Positions 60,360 through 64,000 of a stretch of DNA of 64,000 nt are shown piece by piece; the stretch's first letter is position 1, and each line of letters opens with the position of its first letter. The notes under the pieces are model-generated. The model worked only from the letters and a program-made list of their open reading frames with translations. It searched no databases and had not been told where the DNA came from. Made by a program: the position numbers and the translations under genes. Source of the DNA: Myxocyprinus asiaticus (lineage: Eukaryota > Chordata > Actinopteri > Cypriniformes > Catostomidae); NCBI RefSeq assembly GCF_019703515.2, contig NC_059393.1, positions 10,372,001 through 10,436,000 on the forward strand, given 5' to 3'.

Positions 60360-61315
60360 CTGTGTGAAAGAAAGCAGTCTTGGACTTTAAAGACGGCATA
60401 TTTTGTAATATCAGAGTATTAGAATGAAAACAAGGCTGTGCGGGACAGAAGTACAGATCGTTCAGTATGTCGTACTGTTGAGTACATAGGTGTTGTTCAA
60501 GAAAGACCCCATGAAACAGTATGATGAGCGCAGTTTTCTTTTCTGCGTTCTACTGAAACACTGTAAGTTGAGGCGGTACATATCGAAGAGCTCCCTATTT
60601 TTTACCGTCCACCTTACGGATCCACCTTACTCCTTAAAGCTTACAGAAATGGACTAATTCAGAAATTGACTAGAATTGTATTAGACAAGCGGACAGTCCG
60701 CTGCACGTGTGCACTTAAAATGATCACAAAGCAGTCGTAGTGCGCATGCCTCAAATGCATTCTTACAGGCCTGAGGTCCAGAGTATATAGCTCGCGGAAA
60801 AGCAAAGTATCGTACAAAGTAAGTCGGAAACAAAATAAAATGTCCCACTTGTATATCCGACTTTTTACTTGGTCATTCGTGTACTCAAAACTCGAAATTA
60901 CAATATTTCTGACCACTTGAAGGCAGTATAAAACCTGTTAAGCAAACATTTGCACATGCATGTAAAACAGTAAATGGTCCTCTCTGTTGATAAATGTACA
61001 CCAGCAAAGCAATTGCTAGGATTGCCATTTTGTTTCTTTATCCATCATCTTCTGAGCTAAATGCTTTATGGTTTGATGTTGGAGATATCAAGTAGGAATA
61101 TTCCAAGTCCAACTTCAAATAGAATGCAGCATAATTACACTGACTTTAACAGTACACAACATTTTTACAGAGAAGCCAGTAATTTGTCAATTAATTTTTC
61201 TGCGTGGCAACTCTGTTGAAATTGGGTACATTGGGTTCTTGAGCTAAGGTGTGTACATACATTGTCATTAGAAAGAAATTTAGCAGTTGTTAGGCTTTGT
61301 TATGGAGTTATGCAC
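60360..61315 (-). other. adcy9 intron, unassigned
   Basis: No additional exon or repeat recognised. Confidence 0.55.
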
Positions 61316-61423
61316 CTTGCTACTGTTGGCCCTATGTTCATCCTGGCAACCATTTCGAGTTGCCTCGTCTGCTAACGGATTCCCACCAGCATCTACTGAG
61401 ACACCGCAGGACGTGCACACAGA
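61316..61423 (-). CDS. adcy9: adcy9 108-nt exon, C1b (easily missed)
   Basis: A 36-codon exon recognised by its peptide and splice sites. It is too short to stand out as an open frame. The acceptor is TCTCTCCTCAG and the donor AGCAAG|GTGCAT, phase 0 on both sides. The peptide begins SVCTSCGVSVDAGG and ends TRNGCQDEHRANSSK. It corresponds to the AC9 C1b segment carrying a CPSCG pair and NGCQDEH in mammals, so it fills a gap that would otherwise remain between the flanking exons. The intron to the upstream exon is only 100 nt. Confidence 0.9.
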
Positions 61424-61523
61424 CTGAGGAGAGAACGAGACAAATAACAGATAAACAAAGAATTAATGCCATTTGTGTGTATAATTAAAGCTGTGTGATT
61501 TGGTGTGTGTTTGAGGGGCGTAC

Positions 61524-61690
61524 CTTGCCGTGTAAAAGAGACTCTGCGATGGCGGAGTGTGTGAGGTCTGGAGTGTGTGTGTGTGGCGATGGACTTAACA
61601 TCTCGCCGAAATCTCGCCCCAAACTAATCTGGGACCAGCCCGAGCACTGCGAGCCCATTTTCCGACCTGAGATCAAATAAGTCTTCAAAC
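61524..61690 (-). CDS. adcy9: adcy9 exon, end of C1a and start of C1b
   Basis: The most 5' adcy9 exon in the window. The acceptor TTTTGTTTATAG is followed by two bases that complete Gly, then LKTYLISGRKMGSQCSGWSQ, which matches the conserved GLKTYLISG that closes C1a in AC9. The rest is a divergent regulatory segment ending SAIAESLLHGK, donor GGCAAG|GTACGC, phase 0. The large 5' coding exon (N-terminus, TM1-6, C1a catalytic site) is not in the remaining 2.3 kb, so it lies beyond the right edge. Confidence 0.94.
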
Positions 61691-64000
61691 CTATAAACAA
61701 AAGAAAAGCACAAAAACATGATTTTACACACATTTTAATTCTGCTTCAACTGTACAATTTTTCAATAGTTTTCAAAATAGTGTTTTTAATGTCACATTGC
61801 ATTGTAAGCAGCTTTAAGCCTGAAATGTACTCTAAGCAAGACTGCGATCGCAGATGCCTCTTGCTACGCAAGCTCGATAGCCCGTGTTGTTGAGTTTCGA
61901 AATGTGTCAAAGCACAACGCAAGTATGTGTTGCATTCTCAATGCTGCCACATGGGGCGCTATAGCAGACATCAGTGTGAACTGTCTCTACAATGAGTTTT
62001 CCCTTTCAAGTCAACACTTCTCATGATGGAACAGTTTAAAGACAATATTGCTGAGCAAGTAAGGGAAAGTCAATAAATTTATAGCAACTTACCTTAACAC
62101 TACATCTGGTTTTAAGACAGAGACTTCTGAAGGTAACTCTATTGCCCCCTTGAGTACGGAGGTTGGTTACCGCTATAGTAACGCAAAAATGCACGATAAG
62201 CATGTTCAACTGGATCTCACAATGGCAATGCATTGGTCAAGTGCTTGTGTCTGCATTTGCATAATTGCGTCAAGTATTTCTGACCATACAGTGAGCTGAA
62301 GTCCGATTCATTCACGTAAATCGGTTCTTTTTGGATGGATCATTCACAGAATGATACTGTCCATTATTGTGCTTTCAACTCAGTTACATAAACAACGCTG
62401 TATTATAAAGTTTTTAGTTGTATTGAGTGTAAATGTGTTTGTTAAAGTTTATACTGTCACCCTAATTGATTTTTTCATGGAAAAGTATGCAAAAAATGTT
62501 CCTACTCCCTTACATATATGAATTAAATAAGTGTCCTGAGATATCTCACCGGTATCTGTGACAGATGTAGAACAGCAAACAAAAATGTGTCTTCTGATCA
62601 CCTGTCAATCATTTTGCTCGTTCTCATAGTGTTGTATTTGAAGTGGATCATTGAGGCTATGATTCATAATGTTTGTCAGTTGAGTGCGCTATTGTGCTAC
62701 TGTTGAATTTGACAGCCACAGGAACAAACAATGCTGCTCGTTTGCTCGGTTTTGGTCTTTGGAGGGTGGGGCTTTTGAATGAGGAGCGCGGCTAATTCAA
62801 CGCTTAGTCACGTGAAAGCTTCAGAACACTAAAATCACAACACCTTTAAAGTTGTTAATTAATTCAAATACCTAGATGCTTCTATATTTAAAGAGACATT
62901 GCCATCTTAAGTAGCTCCTTTCCAACTTTGTTTTGTAAATAATTTCATCCTTAGTTGTGCAATCTATTTCTTTTTAACTTCATACTTATGAAATGTACCA
63001 GAAATCTATTATTGACTTATTAGTAATATTTGCATACAGGATTGTGATTGATCCTTCAATCAAACATCCAGATTACATGGTTTATTAAAGGTGAGTCTAA
63101 TAGGCGAGTCTCCATTAATCTCACTCTGCAAATCTATTTTTTTCTATGAGATTGGAGAGGTCTGATGTCCTGCTTAATACTACACAGGCACATAGGCTAA
63201 AGAGTGCTTTAAGGCACCTGAGTAAGTTTGTTTCAGTACTGCCGTTTACACTATACACAATTCCAAGTGCGAGGAGGAGCACTTCTGTTGTGCCAACACA
63301 CAAATGCCTTGGAGTGTCCAGTAGAGAACTTCTATAGTACTACTAGACAAAAACAAACAGAAAGCGATTACAGCAGGTCAGTATCAGCCTGTTCAAACAT
63401 ACAGCTCACAAACTAACCATGGTACACTCACATATAATCTCCTAAAACACACAAAGACTAAGTGTCAGTGCTTATACTCCTGCAGGGAAATGCCTGTGCA
63501 AATTTGCAAGTAATCTACAGCGTATAGCCTCCAGGAACATTTTTTGAAAGGCTTGGCCGAGCTCCTCAAGCAACTGCCATGAGAGATGAGAAAATTGACT
63601 GAGAATAAACAGGTCGTAACTCACCTGAGCTGCGGACAACCGGCCTAACAAACGCTTATAAATATATTCCAAAACAATCAGCACACTAGCATATTCTCTT
63701 CCAGTTCTTCAGAGTCTGGCTGAATCCCAATTCAAATACTATTTGGCCTATATAGTGTGTAATAGAGAACGTAACAGTACACACCCACTTTTTCAGTCGT
63801 CTAGGTTCCGGAAATATATTTCCCATTCATTTTTCCCATAGGGATTTCATAAAATACTTAATAAAAGAATTCTAAGCACTGAACCAAATCAAACAACTCG
63901 AAGGTGAATCACAGCATTACAAACTTGATTTAAAAAAAAAAAAAAAAAACAAATCGGACTGTGTACTTAACGTCTTTAATAAGGGATTAAACTACAATCC
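61691..64000 (-). other. adcy9 intron to window edge
   Basis: Intron upstream of the first in-window adcy9 exon. No frame resembles C1a or TM1-6 of a cyclase. An A-run lies at 63931-63949. Nothing else assigned. Confidence 0.6.

Overview
This is a window of nuclear genomic DNA from a teleost fish, most likely a cypriniform. It has long introns, very dense transposon insertions, Sleeping Beauty-type Tc1 elements, DANA-like tRNA-derived SINEs, and MITE and LINE tails of kinds common in carp-like fishes. There is no bacterial, plasmid or viral gene organisation. Species and paralogue (for example crebbpa versus crebbpb) cannot be fixed from sequence alone.

The window holds two real protein-coding genes, both on the minus strand. 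The first is crebbp (CREB-binding protein). Exon 1 (45432-45510) encodes MAENLLEVGPPNAKRAKL..., exon 2 (21914-22587) continues in frame, and they are separated by a 22.8 kb intron. Everything left of 21914 is intron 2, and exon 3 is not in the window. A CpG-rich promoter and 5'UTR (about 45430-46370) carries a consensus CRE and a YY1-like motif. The second is adcy9 (adenylyl cyclase 9). Nine coding exons (61690 down to 52986) join with consistent phases and encode the end of C1, the second membrane cassette (TM7-12), the complete C2 catalytic domain and the stop codon. Two of these exons are short and easily missed: one of 108 nt at 61316-61423 and a 27-nt microexon at 54969-54995. The 5' coding exon lies beyond 64000. 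The order adcy9 then crebbp, same strand, matches the human 16p13.3 arrangement. The two genes work in one pathway: adenylyl cyclase makes cAMP, and CBP is the coactivator recruited by phosphorylated CREB.

Region by region. 1-21913 is crebbp intron 2. It holds a nested repeat (an old repeat broken by a hAT element and a nearly complete LINE), a SINE, an 80-bp minisatellite, a Harbinger-like element, two hAT-like elements and a 4-kb Sleeping Beauty-type Tc1 carrying several nested insertions. 21914-22587 is exon 2. 22588-45431 is intron 1, with two degenerate LINEs, an unfamiliar transposon-like ORF (24020-25032), SINEs, TTAA-flanked MITEs, a 2.3-kb foldback, a nested hAT and a second chimeric Tc1. 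45432-46370 is exon 1 and the promoter. 46371-52985 is intergenic sequence plus the probable adcy9 3'UTR, with another Tc1 and several MITEs. 52986-64000 is adcy9 with its introns.

The most interesting signals are transposon biology. Two Tc1 copies share one chimeric junction. Copy-to-copy comparison gives an exact empty site for a TTAA-inserting MITE. The motif ACAATGNAAGTGAATGG recurs in several separate MITE families. A SINE and a LINE share a 3' tail. One ORF belongs to a repetitive family I cannot place.
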